Assembly (NCBI GenBank): GCA_019359435.1
Contig: JAHHHI010000063.1
Location: forward strand, 1 to 64,000
Source of the DNA: Kaiparowitsia implicata GSE-PSE-MK54-09C
GTDB taxonomy: Bacteria; Cyanobacteriota; Cyanobacteriia; Elainellales; Elainellaceae
Length of the DNA: 64,000 bases
Direction: 5' to 3'
In this document: piece by piece, positions 17,335-27,143 of the stretch
Numbering within the stretch: position 1 is the first letter of the stretch
Layout: each line of letters starts with the position of its first letter
Notes under the pieces: model-generated
Database searches by the model: none
The model's input: only the letters and a program-made list of their open reading frames with translations
Told to the model about the DNA's origin: nothing
Made by a program: the position numbers and the translations under genes

Positions 17335-17371
17335 CGTTGTTTCAGCCTCGCAATGCAGGGCTGAAACAACG
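17335..17371. repeat. GGCGTTGTTT hairpin repeat, copy 2
   Basis: CGTTGTTTCAGCCT pairs with AGGGCTGAAACAACG around an eight-base loop. It is the same family as 3332-3372. It lies between the convergent pRiA4b-like gene and acs, where it may also act as a transcription barrier. Confidence 0.55.
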
Positions 17372-17424
17372 CCGTCGGGCTCACGTTGATTTGATGTCGA
17401 TTTAATAAAAGCGCCGCTGTGGAT

Positions 17425-19395
17425 TTAGCCGCCCGTACGCAGCTTATCTAATACAGAGCGGTCTTCTAGTGTAGAAGTATCACCAGAGACATCTTCGCCT
17501 GCGGCGATCGCCCGCAACAGTCGCCGCATGATTTTGCCCGAACGCGTCTTCGGCAAGGCATCGCTAAAGCGAATCTCACCTGGACGCGCCAGCGCGCCAA
17601 TCTCAGTCACCACATGCTGCTTCAGCGTTTTGATGAGGTCGTCGCTGGGGGCGATCGCCCCTTCTAGGGTGACAAAGGCCACCACCTCTTCTCCCTTGAG
17701 ATCATCCGGTCTACCCACGACGGCGGCTTCCGCCACAGCTGGATGTGACACCAGTGCCGACTCAATCTCCATGGTGCCGAGGCGATGGCCCGAGACGCTA
17801 ATTACGTCATCCACGCGTCCCATGATCCAGAAATATCCGTCTTCATCTTTGCGCGCGCCATCGCCTGCAAAATAGAGAGATTGACCATCCACCGGGGCAA
17901 TGTGCTCCCAATAGGTGCGGCGAAAGCGGTCGGGGTCGCCATAGACCGTGCGCATCATCCCCGGCCAAGGGTGACGCACCACCAGGTAGCCGCCTTCATG
18001 ATCGCTGACGGGGTTACCTTCTAAATCCACCACATCCGCCAGAATGCCAGGAAACGGTAGAGTCGCAGATCCGGGTTTTGTTGGCACTGCGCCGGGGAGT
18101 GAGGTAATCATGTGGCCGCCCGTTTCTGTCTGCCACCAGGTATCCACAATGGGGCAGCGATCGCCCCCAATCACCTTCTGATACCACATCCACGATTCGG
18201 GGTTGATGGGTTCGCCCACAGTGCCCAGCAGCCGCAGCGACGACAGATCTCGCGCTTGGGGATGCTGATCGCCCATCTTAATAAAGGCGCGAATAGCCGT
18301 CGGAGCGGTGTAAAACACCGTCACGCCATACTTTTCCACTACATCCCAAAAGCAGCCAGGGTTAGACGCTCGGGGAGCCCCCTCATACATCAGCGTCGTC
18401 GCCCCGTTCGAGAGTGGGCCATAGACGATATAACTGTGGCCCGTGATCCAACCCACATCTGCCGTGCACCAATACACATCAGTTTCTTGCAGGTCAAACA
18501 CCCACTTGGTGGTGATGTGGGTATAGAGGTTATAGCCGCCCGTGGTATGCACCACGCCCTTGGGTTTGCCAGTGCTGCCCGACGTATAGAGGATGAACAA
18601 CATGTCTTCGCTGTCCATCGGTTCGGCAGGGCAGTGGGCAGACACCGTTGGCTGCACCTCGTGCCACCAGTGGTCGCGTCCCGGCTCCATCGTCACGCCT
18701 TGTTTGGTGCGCTCAACCACCAACACATGTTGCACCGTGGGTGCAGCACCGTCTGCCAGGGCCTTGTCCACCTGCTCTTTGAGCGGCACGATGGCGTCTT
18801 TGCGCCAGCCGCCATCAGCGGTGATGATGAGCTTCGCGTTACCGTCGTTGAGGCGATCGCGCAACGCCTCGGCACTAAAGCCGCCAAACACCACGGTATG
18901 AGCCGCCCCAATGCGAGCACAGGCCAACATGGCGATCGCCGCCTCAGGAATCATCGGCATATACACCCCCACGACATCGCCCTTCTGCACACCCAAGTGC
19001 TTCAGCGCATTGGCAAACTGACACACTTCTCGGTGCAGTTGCGCATAGGTGAGCGTGCGAGAGTCTCCCGGCTCGCCTTCCCAGATCAACGCCGCCTTAT
19101 TTTTGCGCCAGGTGGTGAGGTGGCGATCCAAGCAATTATAGGAAATGTTGATCTTGCCGCCGTCAAACCAGCGCGCGTTGGGCGGTTGCCAATCCAGCAC
19201 GGTATGCCATTTCTCAAACCAGTGCAGCTCTTTAATCGCCAATTCTTCCCAAAATTTAGCTGGATTAGCTTTGGCGCGATCGTAGAGCTGCTGATATTCG
19301 TCTAGGCTTTTGATGTGGGCCTGCTGGGCAAAGTCGGCGGGCGGTGTGAACACGCGGCGCTCGTGCAGAATCGATTCGATGGTGGGTTGCGACAT
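17425..19395 (-). CDS. acs: Acetyl-CoA synthetase, AMP-forming
   Basis: The 656-residue length fits acetyl-CoA synthetase. The N-terminal cap domain (A-x-F-W-E-E-L-A, L-x-W-F) is followed by the P-loop [11 protein letters not shown] near 275, the W-W-Q-T-E-T-G-G motif near 420 that lines the acetyl pocket, and the C-terminal domain with R-V-D-D-V-I-x-V-S-G-H. The invariant lysine is in T-R-S-G-K-I-M-R-R near 620, the site that protein acetylation inactivates. It activates acetate to acetyl-CoA using ATP. The gene stands alone; both neighbours are on the other strand. Confidence 0.95.
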   Translation of the reverse strand: MSQPTIESILHERRVFTPPADFAQQAHIKSLDEYQQLYDRAKANPAKFWEELAIKELHWFEKWHTVLDWQPPNARWFDGGKINISYNCLDRHLTTWRKNKAALIWEGEPGDSRTLTYAQLHREVCQFANALKHLGVQKGDVVGVYMPMIPEAAIAMLACARIGAAHTVVFGGFSAEALRDRLNDGNAKLIITADGGWRKDAIVPLKEQVDKALADGAAPTVQHVLVVERTKQGVTMEPGRDHWWHEVQPTVSAHCPAEPMDSEDMLFILYTSGSTGKPKGVVHTTGGYNLYTHITTKWVFDLQETDVYWCTADVGWITGHSYIVYGPLSNGATTLMYEGAPRASNPGCFWDVVEKYGVTVFYTAPTAIRAFIKMGDQHPQARDLSSLRLLGTVGEPINPESWMWYQKVIGGDRCPIVDTWWQTETGGHMITSLPGAVPTKPGSATLPFPGILADVVDLEGNPVSDHEGGYLVVRHPWPGMMRTVYGDPDRFRRTYWEHIAPVDGQSLYFAGDGARKDEDGYFWIMGRVDDVISVSGHRLGTMEIESALVSHPAVAEAAVVGRPDDLKGEEVVAFVTLEGAIAPSDDLIKTLKQHVVTEIGALARPGEIRFSDALPKTRSGKIMRRLLRAIAAGEDVSGDTSTLEDRSVLDKLRTGG

Positions 19396-19876
19396 GGCGT
19401 TGGGTCAAGCGTGGAGTCTATGAAGGTCTATGAAGAAGTCTGAAGTCGGGTCAGCAGTAACGAGAGTTCCCCTTTCAAAACCATACGGGTTCTCGGCATA
19501 CCACCGCTAGGGCAGTAGCTTTTCTTTAACTTTTTGGCAGCGCCGTTGCTAGCGCCCCAAGCGCCATCCACTAAACCTCATCGCCCCCTATCGCGCGCGG
19601 CAAGCCCAGCCCAACCGGATGCACCTGCAATCCGAGGCAATTCGACCCTGGGCTGATGCAACCATCTGGCTAGATTCAACGCAGCGATCCGGCGCGGTAA
19701 TCGTCAATCCGGCCACTTAATATCGTCCTGTTGTGGACTCATGCAGTAGGCATCTGAACAAAACTTCATTAAGATGTTTAGGGGTATGCTGCTGTAGATC
19801 GGGCTCACATTCAGACCGGGTGAATGGATGGCAATTCAGCAGCCTGGATGATGAAACCAACGTGGGAGATCCGAAC
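19396..19876. other. Intergenic region between acs and the ABC-F gene
   Basis: This is the divergent promoter region of two opposed genes. No gene, repeat or RNA could be recognised. An in-frame extension of the ABC-F gene to 19733 exists but its residues do not match the family. Confidence 0.4.
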
Positions 19877-21586
19877 ATGCTGCGACTCGAGCACATCAGC
19901 AAAATTTATCCCACTGGCGAAGTCTTGAAGGACGTGAACTGGGAAGTGAAGCCGGGCGATCGCATTGGACTGGTGGGGGTCAACGGCGCAGGCAAGTCTA
20001 CCCAGCTCAAGATTATTGCTGGAGAAATGGAGCCTACGGCAGGTGAGGTGATTCGCCCTGCCAGCCTGCACATTGCCTATCTCACCCAAGAATTTGAAGT
20101 AGAACCCACGCGCACGGTGCGCGAAGAGTTCTGGACTGTCTTTGTCGAAGCTAACGCCGTGCAGCAAGCTCTGCACCGCATTCCCCAAGATATGGAATCT
20201 GCCGATCCCGAAGAGCTGGATCGGTTGATCCACGAGCTAGATCACAACCAGCGGCGGTTTGAAGCGCTCGATGGCTATGGGCTAGAGTCGCGCATTGAGA
20301 AGATGTTGCCGGAGCTGGGGTTTGAGCCTGAAGATGGCGATCGCCTGGTGAGCGCCTTTAGCGGCGGTTGGCAAATGCGCATGAGCTTGGGCAAAATTTT
20401 GCTGCAAAAGCCCGACATCCTCTTGCTAGATGAGCCGACCAACCATTTAGATCTAGAAACCATTGAGTGGTTAGAGATTTACCTCAAGGGACTGACCACC
20501 CCCATGGTGATTGTGTCTCATGACCGGGAGTTTCTTGATCGCCTCTGCAATCAAATCGTCGAGACTGAGCGAGGCGTTTCGACCACCTACCTCGGCAACT
20601 ACTCCGCCTATCTAGAGCAAAAAGAGCTGAATCGTGAGGCGCAAATGAGTGCCTATGAGCGCCAGCAAAAAGAACTCGACAAGCAGCAAGAATTTGTCGA
20701 TCGGTTCCGCGCGAGTGCAACCCGCAGCACCCAGGCCAAGAGCCGTGAGCGCCAGCTCGACAAAGTAGAGCGGATTAATGCGCCGGTCGGCACCATGCGC
20801 ACTCTTAAGTTCCAGTTTCCGCCTGCGCCGCGCAGCGGGCGAGAAGTCGTGGAGATTGCAGACCTGAGTCATAGCTACGGCGATAAGATTCTGTTTTTGG
20901 GGGCAGAGCTGTTGGTCGAGCGGGGCGATCGCATTGCCTTTTTGGGGCCTAATGGAGCAGGCAAATCCACGCTGCTGCGGATGATTATGGGCATGGAGCC
21001 CCATGACGAAGGCACAGTAGAACTGGGCCAGCATAACGTCATCCCCGGTTACTTTGAGCAAAACCAGGCAGAAGCGCTGGATCTCAGCAAAACCGTGATG
21101 GACACCATCCACGACGAAGTGCCCGATTGGAACAACGAAGAAGTGCGCACATTGTTAGGGCGCTTTTTGTTCAGCAGCGACACGGTATTCAAACCCGTGG
21201 CCTCGCTCAGCGGCGGCGAGAAGGCCCGGCTGGCATTGGCTAAAATGCTGCTGCAACCCGCGAATCTCCTCATTTTGGATGAGCCGACCAACCACCTCGA
21301 CATACCGGCGAAGGAGATGCTCGAAGAAGCGCTCAAGGCCTATGACGGCACAGTGCTGATCGTGTCGCACGATCGGTACTTCATCTCTCAAGTCGCCAAT
21401 AAAATTGTCGAAGTGCGGGATGGGGAATTGGTGGCCTATCAGGGCGACTACCACTATTACCTCGATAAGCTAGACGAAGAGCGACAGCAGACGGCGGCAG
21501 CCCGCCTTGAGGCCGAAAAGGCGACGAAGGCTGCGGCAAAGCGTGAGAAAGAAAAAGCCAAGAAAGCGGCGAAGAAGGGAAGTTAG
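19877..21586 (+). CDS. ABC-F family ATPase (ribosome-associated)
   Basis: The 569-residue protein has two ABC domains and no membrane segment. Walker A motifs are G-V-N-G-A-G-K-S-T (near 35) and G-P-N-G-A-G-K-S-T (near 360). Each domain has its signature (F-S-G-G-W-Q-M-R and L-S-G-G-E-K-A-R-L) and Walker B (L-L-L-D-E-P-T-N-H-L-D and L-I-L-D-E-P-T-N-H-L-D). The charged linker between domains is typical of ABC-F proteins that act on the ribosome E site, closest to Uup or EttA types. The ATG at 19877 fits the family start. A lysine- and alanine-rich tail ends the protein. The lnt gene follows 57 bases on. Confidence 0.88.
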   Translation: MLRLEHISKIYPTGEVLKDVNWEVKPGDRIGLVGVNGAGKSTQLKIIAGEMEPTAGEVIRPASLHIAYLTQEFEVEPTRTVREEFWTVFVEANAVQQALHRIPQDMESADPEELDRLIHELDHNQRRFEALDGYGLESRIEKMLPELGFEPEDGDRLVSAFSGGWQMRMSLGKILLQKPDILLLDEPTNHLDLETIEWLEIYLKGLTTPMVIVSHDREFLDRLCNQIVETERGVSTTYLGNYSAYLEQKELNREAQMSAYERQQKELDKQQEFVDRFRASATRSTQAKSRERQLDKVERINAPVGTMRTLKFQFPPAPRSGREVVEIADLSHSYGDKILFLGAELLVERGDRIAFLGPNGAGKSTLLRMIMGMEPHDEGTVELGQHNVIPGYFEQNQAEALDLSKTVMDTIHDEVPDWNNEEVRTLLGRFLFSSDTVFKPVASLSGGEKARLALAKMLLQPANLLILDEPTNHLDIPAKEMLEEALKAYDGTVLIVSHDRYFISQVANKIVEVRDGELVAYQGDYHYYLDKLDEERQQTAAARLEAEKATKAAAKREKEKAKKAAKKGS

Positions 21587-21643
21587 GCGATCTGTTTCGC
21601 TGAATGCCCACTCCTCTTGCGATCGCCCGCCCCACTCTGGTGC

Positions 21644-23269
21644 ATGATGAAACGCCTCCAGCTCAATCTATTCAATCCCTGGCTGGGGCGGGGGGCGATC
21701 GCCCTATTCAGCGGGGTGCTGATGGGCCTAGCCCCAGCGCCGTTCCATCTGTGGCTGCTGCCGTGGGGGGCGATCGCCCCATTGTGGATTTTAGTAACCG
21801 CGTCTGCCACAAGCCGACCGCTGCTCCGCTATCCCCTGCTGTGGGGCATTGGCTATTACGGGCTGGCCCTATCGTGGATAGTAGACTTGCATCCTCTGAC
21901 CTGGATGGGCATCCCCTGGTTGGGCAGCGTGGCGATCGCCCTGTTCGCGTGGGGCTTTATCACCCTATGGGGCGCTGCTATCCCTACCGTCTGGTGTGTG
22001 CTGCTGCACTATGCCCTGCGCCCGCTGGCCAGCAGAGGGCTGGGATTGGGGCGCTTGGCCGCGCTGCGGATTGTGCTAGGTACGGGGCTGTGGTGTGCAC
22101 TAGAACAACTTTGGAGCTATGGGCCGCTGGATTGGACCTTTGTGGCCTACACCCAAAGTCCAATCAATCTGCCGCTGTTGCACCTTGGGCAACTGTCGGG
22201 GCCACTCACCGGATCAGCAGTGCTTGTGGCGGTCAATGGCTGTTTGGCAGAAGCCTGGCACGCGTGGTCAACTCCCGCCTCTCAACGGTCGACTCCCCCA
22301 CTGCGACGCCCGCACCCGTCCCGTTCTTTTCTCCTAACCGCAGCAGGCCTAGTGCTAGTGGCACATCTGGTCGGTTGGGGCTTAGCCTCGCAGCCGTTGC
22401 GCGACACCCCTGCGGACGCGCTGACGGTAGGCTTGGTGCAGGGCAATGTGCCCACTCGCATCAAGCTGTTTGAAGAAGGCTACCAAATGGCGATCGCCCA
22501 CTATACCCAAGGCTATGAAGCCCTAGCCGCTCAGGGAGTTGATGTGGTGCTCATGCCAGAGGGAGCGTTTCCCTGGCAGTGGGTGGGCACGGCGCGCCAA
22601 GCGCAAAACCCCCTACACCAAGCGATCGTGGCGGCGGGCGTGCCTGCCTGGGTGGGCACGGTGGGTCGCCAGAACGGGCGCTACACCCAAACGCTGTTTA
22701 CGCTGTTGGGCGATGGCTCGGTTTACAGCCAATACAACAAAGTGAAGCTGGTGCCATTGGGGGAATATGTTCCCCTAGAGCAAACCTTGGGTCAGGTTAT
22801 AGGACGCTTGTCTCTCGATAGAACCTCAATGGTGCCGGGCAACCCCAACCAAGTGTTGGACACACCCTTTGGTCGGGCGATCGCCGCGATTTGCTATGAA
22901 TCGGCGTTTCCCTGGCTGTTTCGGCAGCAGGCCGCGCAGGGGGGCGAGTTTATTATCACCGCGTCCAACAATGATCCCTACCGGATGGGCATGATGGCCC
23001 AGCACCATGCCCATGATCTGATGCGCGCCATCGAGACCAACCGCTATGCCCTGCGAGCAACCAATACAGGGCTGTCGGGCGTGGTCGATCCCCACGGGCG
23101 CACGCTATGGCTATCGGAGTATCAAACCTTGCAAATCCACGTGGCGACGATTTATCGCCGTCGCGCCCAAACGCCCTATAGCCGCTGGGGCAACTGGTTC
23201 ACCCCGCTTTTGATAGTCTTGGGAATCACACTTTGGTTGTGGCAGTGGCGACAGACCAGACTAGTCTGA
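21644..23269 (+). CDS. lnt: Apolipoprotein N-acyltransferase
   Basis: The 541-residue protein has about six to seven N-terminal transmembrane helices (residues 15-260) and a nitrilase-type catalytic domain (about 262-500). The triad is visible: Glu306 in L-M-P-E-G-A-F-P-W, a lysine in Y-N-K-V-K-L-V-P-L-G-E near 366, and Cys417 in I-C-Y-E-S. A last transmembrane helix ends the chain. It transfers the third fatty acid onto the N-terminal cysteine of lipoproteins at the inner membrane. The start is the ATG pair at 21644/21647; an upstream TTG is in frame but unlikely. Lipoproteins encoded in the window would be substrates. Confidence 0.92.
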   Translation: MMKRLQLNLFNPWLGRGAIALFSGVLMGLAPAPFHLWLLPWGAIAPLWILVTASATSRPLLRYPLLWGIGYYGLALSWIVDLHPLTWMGIPWLGSVAIALFAWGFITLWGAAIPTVWCVLLHYALRPLASRGLGLGRLAALRIVLGTGLWCALEQLWSYGPLDWTFVAYTQSPINLPLLHLGQLSGPLTGSAVLVAVNGCLAEAWHAWSTPASQRSTPPLRRPHPSRSFLLTAAGLVLVAHLVGWGLASQPLRDTPADALTVGLVQGNVPTRIKLFEEGYQMAIAHYTQGYEALAAQGVDVVLMPEGAFPWQWVGTARQAQNPLHQAIVAAGVPAWVGTVGRQNGRYTQTLFTLLGDGSVYSQYNKVKLVPLGEYVPLEQTLGQVIGRLSLDRTSMVPGNPNQVLDTPFGRAIAAICYESAFPWLFRQQAAQGGEFIITASNNDPYRMGMMAQHHAHDLMRAIETNRYALRATNTGLSGVVDPHGRTLWLSEYQTLQIHVATIYRRRAQTPYSRWGNWFTPLLIVLGITLWLWQWRQTRLV

Positions 23270-23374
23270 ACTGAATTACTCCTCAAACTCACGTTTGTTT
23301 AGAGTGCAGCATACAATTGCAGTTTAAACAACCCGTCAACAGACAGCCCAGCGCTTTACAGTAAAGGGTTGGCC

Positions 23375-23794
23375 CTACATCCGTGCAGCATCGTAAATCC
23401 AAAACCGGGTGAACGCGCCTACCGTTTTTACCCGATAGGCAGGGATCACGCCGCTGGGCAAAAACGGTTGCAGTTCTGCGGGCAATAGATCTTGTGGGCG
23501 TAAGTCTGTGGTGTAGTGACTAAGCACCGTAAAATCTTGCCGCTCGGTATTGCTAGTGATGAGCTGGCGCAACTGTGACTGGTTATCTACGATGGCTTGG
23601 TTGCACTGGGTTTCGAGACTATTGCCCAAAAAGGTAGGCAAGTCTGGACATACATTTTCTTGCAGGTAGGCAGTGAGCTGCTGGGTGGCGTAGGTGTCGT
23701 ACTCGGGCTGCTCAGGGTTTGTCATGGCTAGGGCGATCGCCCCACCCACCAACGCCGCCCCCAAAACTCCTGCACTCACTTGCCAACCGTTCAT
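23375..23794 (-). CDS. DUF4359 protein with membrane anchor
   Basis: The 139-residue protein has one N-terminal hydrophobic segment (about residues 5-25, a signal anchor) and a small soluble domain. It matches the cyanobacterial DUF4359 pattern: T-N-P-x-x-x-x-Y, L-x-x-Y-L-x-x-x-V-C near 45, C-N-Q near 63 and the closing hydrophobic stretch F-T-R-F-W-I-Y. Two cysteines in the domain could form a disulfide in the periplasm. Function is unknown. A CRP-type site lies 115 bases upstream of its start. Confidence 0.75.
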   Translation of the reverse strand: MNGWQVSAGVLGAALVGGAIALAMTNPEQPEYDTYATQQLTAYLQENVCPDLPTFLGNSLETQCNQAIVDNQSQLRQLITSNTERQDFTVLSHYTTDLRPQDLLPAELQPFLPSGVIPAYRVKTVGAFTRFWIYDAARM

Positions 23795-23909
23795 GCGATC
23801 GCCCTATCTTGCTTTGGTACATTTCTATACTGTCAGGACTCGAGGCTCACCGGGTTAAATCCATGTAAAAAATTGGGTTCACTGAATGTGAGCTTGCTTA
23901 GCACATTTA

Positions 23910-23952
23910 TGTGAGCTTGGTCACAGGTAAATTACGGGGATTACCGTATAGT
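23910..23952 (+). promoter_or_regulatory. Perfect CRP-type site with a class II spaced promoter
   Basis: TGTGAGCTTGGTCACA (23910-23925) fits TGTGA-N6-TCACA without mismatch. A TATAGT box follows at 23947-23952. A start about seven bases after the box would put the site centre at -41.5, the class II activator position. An extra TGTGAGCTTG half is at 23887. The predicted transcript runs towards the glycosyltransferase with a leader of about 385 bases. Confidence 0.5.
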
Positions 23953-24344
23953 TATATGTACTTTGCTGATCAAAGTGAGCCATTTACACGCGACTTACGC
24001 GTTGGTGGTGCCTTCAACTGTCCTAAAGGTAGACGGTGTTATCGGTCGCATAGAGTTTACTAGTAGTATCGGCTCGCTGTTTCGATAGCTTAGAGGGAGC
24101 CAGAAAAGCTACATTGCTGCCTGGCTAGTTGCTCCTGGGGGGCATTTCCGTAGAAGCCTGACTCGGTGCATCACCTTGAAGGCATCATGACTTGGATTGG
24201 TCTTTAGATTGTCTTGATGGTATCTAACAGTCATTTATTCTCCTGAATCGTCACTCACCCAAATGTTGTTCTAAACCATCCGCTCTATGCGGGTTGGTCT
24301 AGCCCCCGCTGATCAGCGTTGGGTATCTACTTCTGAGTTGCAAT
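23953..24344 (+). other. Long leader or intergenic region before the glycosyltransferase
   Basis: No protein-coding frame of note. If the CRP-type promoter is real, this would be a 385-base untranslated leader or contain a small RNA. Several short hairpins are possible (for example GGCTC / GAGCC near 24065-24100). I see no known riboswitch or terminator. Confidence 0.3.
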
Positions 24345-25337
24345 ATGGCACCCACCGTATCCATCATCATGCCCGCTTACAATGCTGAGCGGTATATCGG
24401 GCGAGCGATCGCCTCGGCCTTAGACCAAACCTTCGAAGACTTTGAGCTATTAATCGTTGATGACGCCTCCACCGATGGCACGATAGAGGTGATTCGCAGT
24501 TTTGGCGATCGCCGCATCAAGCTTTTTGTCAACAGTGAAAACATGGGCGCTGCCGTCGCCCGCAACTGTGCACTCGAAGCAGCGGCCGGCACCTGGATCG
24601 CCGTCCTTGACTCAGATGACTGGTATGACCCCGCCCGATTAGAAACACTGCTCTCGATTGCAGAACTTGATAAAGCAGACATGATAGCCGACGACCTGCA
24701 CTATGTGCTAGCCGGTACCGAGCAGACCAAAGGGACATTGATCAGCCAAAGCGGCTACCACTTTAAAGACGTTACGCTAATTGACCCTGTCTTTTTTGTG
24801 CGAACTGATGTGTTTGCCCAAAAGGGCCTGCATCTAGGCTATTGCAAACCTATGATTCGCCGCAGTTTTCTTGAGCAGCAATCGATTCGCTACAATCCTG
24901 AATTGCGCTTGGGGCAGGACTATTGGCTCTACCTCGATTGCTTAGTCAACGGCGCGAGCTACTACCTTGTGCCCGAAGCCTACTACTTTTATCGGCTGCG
25001 CAGCGATTCTCTGGTGAGCCATAGCAAAATCAGCCGATTAAAGGGGTACTGCAAAGTCGCTCAAGCATTCTTGGCACGACCTTCGGTTCAGGCTGATTCA
25101 GAATTAAGCGATAGCATCCAGGCCAGCTTAGATGTGTACCGGAAAAATATTTCTTACTATCGGGTTCTAGAACCGCTAAGACGCAAGAAATGGGCGAGAG
25201 CGCTGGGGGCAATGCCGCGCAACCCTTATTTCTTTATATTGGCGATGCAGCGCGCCCAGCAGGTCTTTCATCGCTACTGGACAGCCTACGTGACTAAAGA
25301 TAAGCAGAATAGTGAGGCTCGGCTCTTTAATCACTAG
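24345..25337 (+). CDS. Glycosyltransferase family 2
   Basis: The 330-residue protein has a GT-A fold: V-S-I-I-M-P-A-Y-N-A at the start, V-D-D-A-S-T-D-G-T near 40, and D-S-D-D-W-Y-D near 89 as the metal-binding DXD motif. An R-x-x-S-L-V-S-H segment lies near 223. It should transfer a sugar from a nucleotide donor to a cell-surface polysaccharide or a lipid carrier. It is not in a sugar operon. The end of the gene is part of a 15-bp tandem duplication, and a small MITE follows directly, so the stop region was remodelled by insertion. Confidence 0.85.
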   Translation: MAPTVSIIMPAYNAERYIGRAIASALDQTFEDFELLIVDDASTDGTIEVIRSFGDRRIKLFVNSENMGAAVARNCALEAAAGTWIAVLDSDDWYDPARLETLLSIAELDKADMIADDLHYVLAGTEQTKGTLISQSGYHFKDVTLIDPVFFVRTDVFAQKGLHLGYCKPMIRRSFLEQQSIRYNPELRLGQDYWLYLDCLVNGASYYLVPEAYYFYRLRSDSLVSHSKISRLKGYCKVAQAFLARPSVQADSELSDSIQASLDVYRKNISYYRVLEPLRRKKWARALGAMPRNPYFFILAMQRAQQVFHRYWTAYVTKDKQNSEARLFNH

Positions 25338-25352
25338 CTCTTTAATCACTAG
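25323..25352 (+). repeat. 15-bp tandem duplication at the end of the glycosyltransferase
   Basis: CTCTTTAATCACTAG occurs twice in direct succession. The first copy ends with the stop codon, the second abuts the MITE-like element. Confidence 0.7.
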
Positions 25353-25476
25353 GGCGTGTCATCAATTCCAACCAAACGCCTGATGCTATGAGCGTTGCAA
25401 CGCCCGACCCAAAAACCAGGCTAGGGGCTGTGACGGTTGATTTCTGGGATATCAGAGGCTAATTGATGACAGCCCC
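25352..25476. mobile_element. 125-bp MITE-like element with TA-type target
   Basis: The ends GGGCGTGTCATCAATT and AATTGATGACAGCCCC are inverted copies matching in 14 of 16 positions. Both ends are flanked by TA within CTAG, fitting a TA-target transposase (IS630 or the IS427 group of IS5). There is no transposase inside, so it is a non-autonomous derivative. Confidence 0.6.
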
Positions 25477-26018
25477 TAGAGAATGGCTCGTACTAGATTT
25501 CTGAAATCCTTTGTCGCATTTAGCGTTAAGCAATGGCACATACCTGATCTCGACTAAGCCTCAATTAGGCTAGGTCGGAGTTTTTGATGGGGGCTGAAGG
25601 GATATCGGTTAGCGCCAAGTGGGTGGGGTAAGCGTGGCATGTTATCTATTGCACTAAATCTAAAGATAATCTCGGGCAGTTTGTGGTTATAGTCCGGGTG
25701 GATTCCTAAGAAATAGCTAAACTTCCGTAGATTCTGGGTTCCGTTACTAAAGTGGTAGCTAAGGTAGAGCTAGGGACTGAGATTGATAGCGCTAAAAGGC
25801 TTGCATTAGAACCTGAGTAGCAGATCGAGCTAGAGTAAAGGGCGATCGCCCTTGCAACGTAATCTCATTCCCGATCTAACTCAACTCTTAGCCTCTATCT
25901 ATTTCACAGCGGGTAACGATAAGGCTCTAGTGAATATGCCAATGAATGTATCGCACTAGAATCTCGTTCCAACAGCCCTCACCCATCCACGTTGACAGCA
26001 GACAGAGGACGTACGGTT
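25477..26018. other. Upstream region of ctaA
   Basis: This gap of 540 bases has no convincing gene. A hairpin (CGACTAAGCCT / AGGCTAGGTCG, with TTTTT soon after) lies near 25551-25585 and may be a terminator. The rest is AT-rich and should hold the ctaA promoter. Confidence 0.35.
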
Positions 26019-27020
26019 ATGACTGATTCGACGGTGGCGGTTTCACCCCATACCCCCAACGCGGCCCAGATGCTTTCGGCTCAGCAAGATGCTGTGCGGG
26101 CAGTGAGTCGAGTGCGGTGGCTGGTTTGGAAGCTGGCGATCGCCACTTGGCTCTTGATGGCCGTCGGCAGCGCCACTCGTGTCATGAACGCTGGCCTTGC
26201 CTGCCCTGACTGGCCCCTGTGCTATGGCACCCTATTCCCGGGGCAGCAGATGAATTTGCAGGTGTTTTTAGAATGGTTCCACCGCCTGGATGCGGCCCTG
26301 ATTGGCGGACTCACGCTCGTATTGCTGGGGATGACGCTGTGGCTGCGCCGTTATCTGCCCCCATGGACGACTGGCGTGGCAGCTCTCGCGTTAGGGCTCA
26401 TCTTAGTGCAGGGCTTACTGGGCGGGCTCACCGTCACAGAAATGCTGCGGTTTGATATTGTCACCGCACATTTGGGAACGGCTCTATTGTTCTTCACCAC
26501 GCTGCTGATCATGGGCATGCTGCTGGTGCCTTACACAGGGACGGGGACAGCAGGCAAACTACCCTGGGTAAGCCTAGCCGCCGCAGTGCTGGTGTATTTT
26601 CAAAGCTTGTCGGGAGGGCTGGTCGGCTCTCGCTGGGCGCTGCATCAGTGCCTGGGTGGGGCACAGCTTTGCCAGGTGATGAATCTGCACCTGCTGGGGG
26701 TGGTGCCTGCCACGTTGGCTGTGTTGGCCTTGGTCGTGTTAGCCTGGCGCACCCCAGCGTTGCATCCGTTACTGCGGCGGTTAACCAGCGGGGCATTGGG
26801 GCTATTGGTGTTGCAGATTATTCTGGGTATGGCAACCTACCGCTTGCACCTGCAAGTTGAGCCTCTGACGGTGTCGCATCAGATGATCGGCGCGTGCTTG
26901 TTTGGGGTGCTGGTGTGCTTTACGGTCGTGGGCTGGCGCGATCGCCGTGCCGTTCTCAGCCCGGTCACTCCAGATGCAGTCGATACCGGGCGATCGCCCT
27001 CTGGGGCAGTGCCCATCTAA
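26019..27020 (+). CDS. ctaA: Heme A synthase (CtaA/COX15 family)
   Basis: The 333-residue protein has eight predicted transmembrane helices in two homologous halves. Conserved histidines that hold the heme groups are in E-W-F-H-R-L-D-A, T-A-H-L-G, N-L-H-L-L-G and S-H-Q-M-I-G. The cyanobacterial loop with paired cysteines (A-G-L-A-C-P-D-W-P-L-C-Y) is present. It oxidises the methyl group of heme O to form heme A for cytochrome c oxidase. The ATG at 26019 fits the family better than an upstream TTG at 25992. It is followed by ctaB, which makes its substrate. Confidence 0.93.
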   Translation: MTDSTVAVSPHTPNAAQMLSAQQDAVRAVSRVRWLVWKLAIATWLLMAVGSATRVMNAGLACPDWPLCYGTLFPGQQMNLQVFLEWFHRLDAALIGGLTLVLLGMTLWLRRYLPPWTTGVAALALGLILVQGLLGGLTVTEMLRFDIVTAHLGTALLFFTTLLIMGMLLVPYTGTGTAGKLPWVSLAAAVLVYFQSLSGGLVGSRWALHQCLGGAQLCQVMNLHLLGVVPATLAVLALVVLAWRTPALHPLLRRLTSGALGLLVLQIILGMATYRLHLQVEPLTVSHQMIGACLFGVLVCFTVVGWRDRRAVLSPVTPDAVDTGRSPSGAVPI

Positions 27021-27143
27021 GCTAGGTCTATCGCCTGACCCCAGTTCATCTATTGACTATTCACAGATTAACTCGATCGCTTTGAGTTCCCTACGGCAAC
27101 TCACCCCGGTTGACTCATACTGTTTTTTTAGGAAGCCCTCGTA

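Noticed and set aside
18112-19305. A 397-residue plus-strand frame inside acs
   Set aside because: It is antisense to a strongly conserved gene and is histidine/arginine-rich, as expected from a shadow frame in GC-rich DNA.
21604-22473. A 289-residue plus-strand frame overlapping lnt
   Set aside because: It lies in another frame of lnt; lnt shows all family motifs, this frame none.
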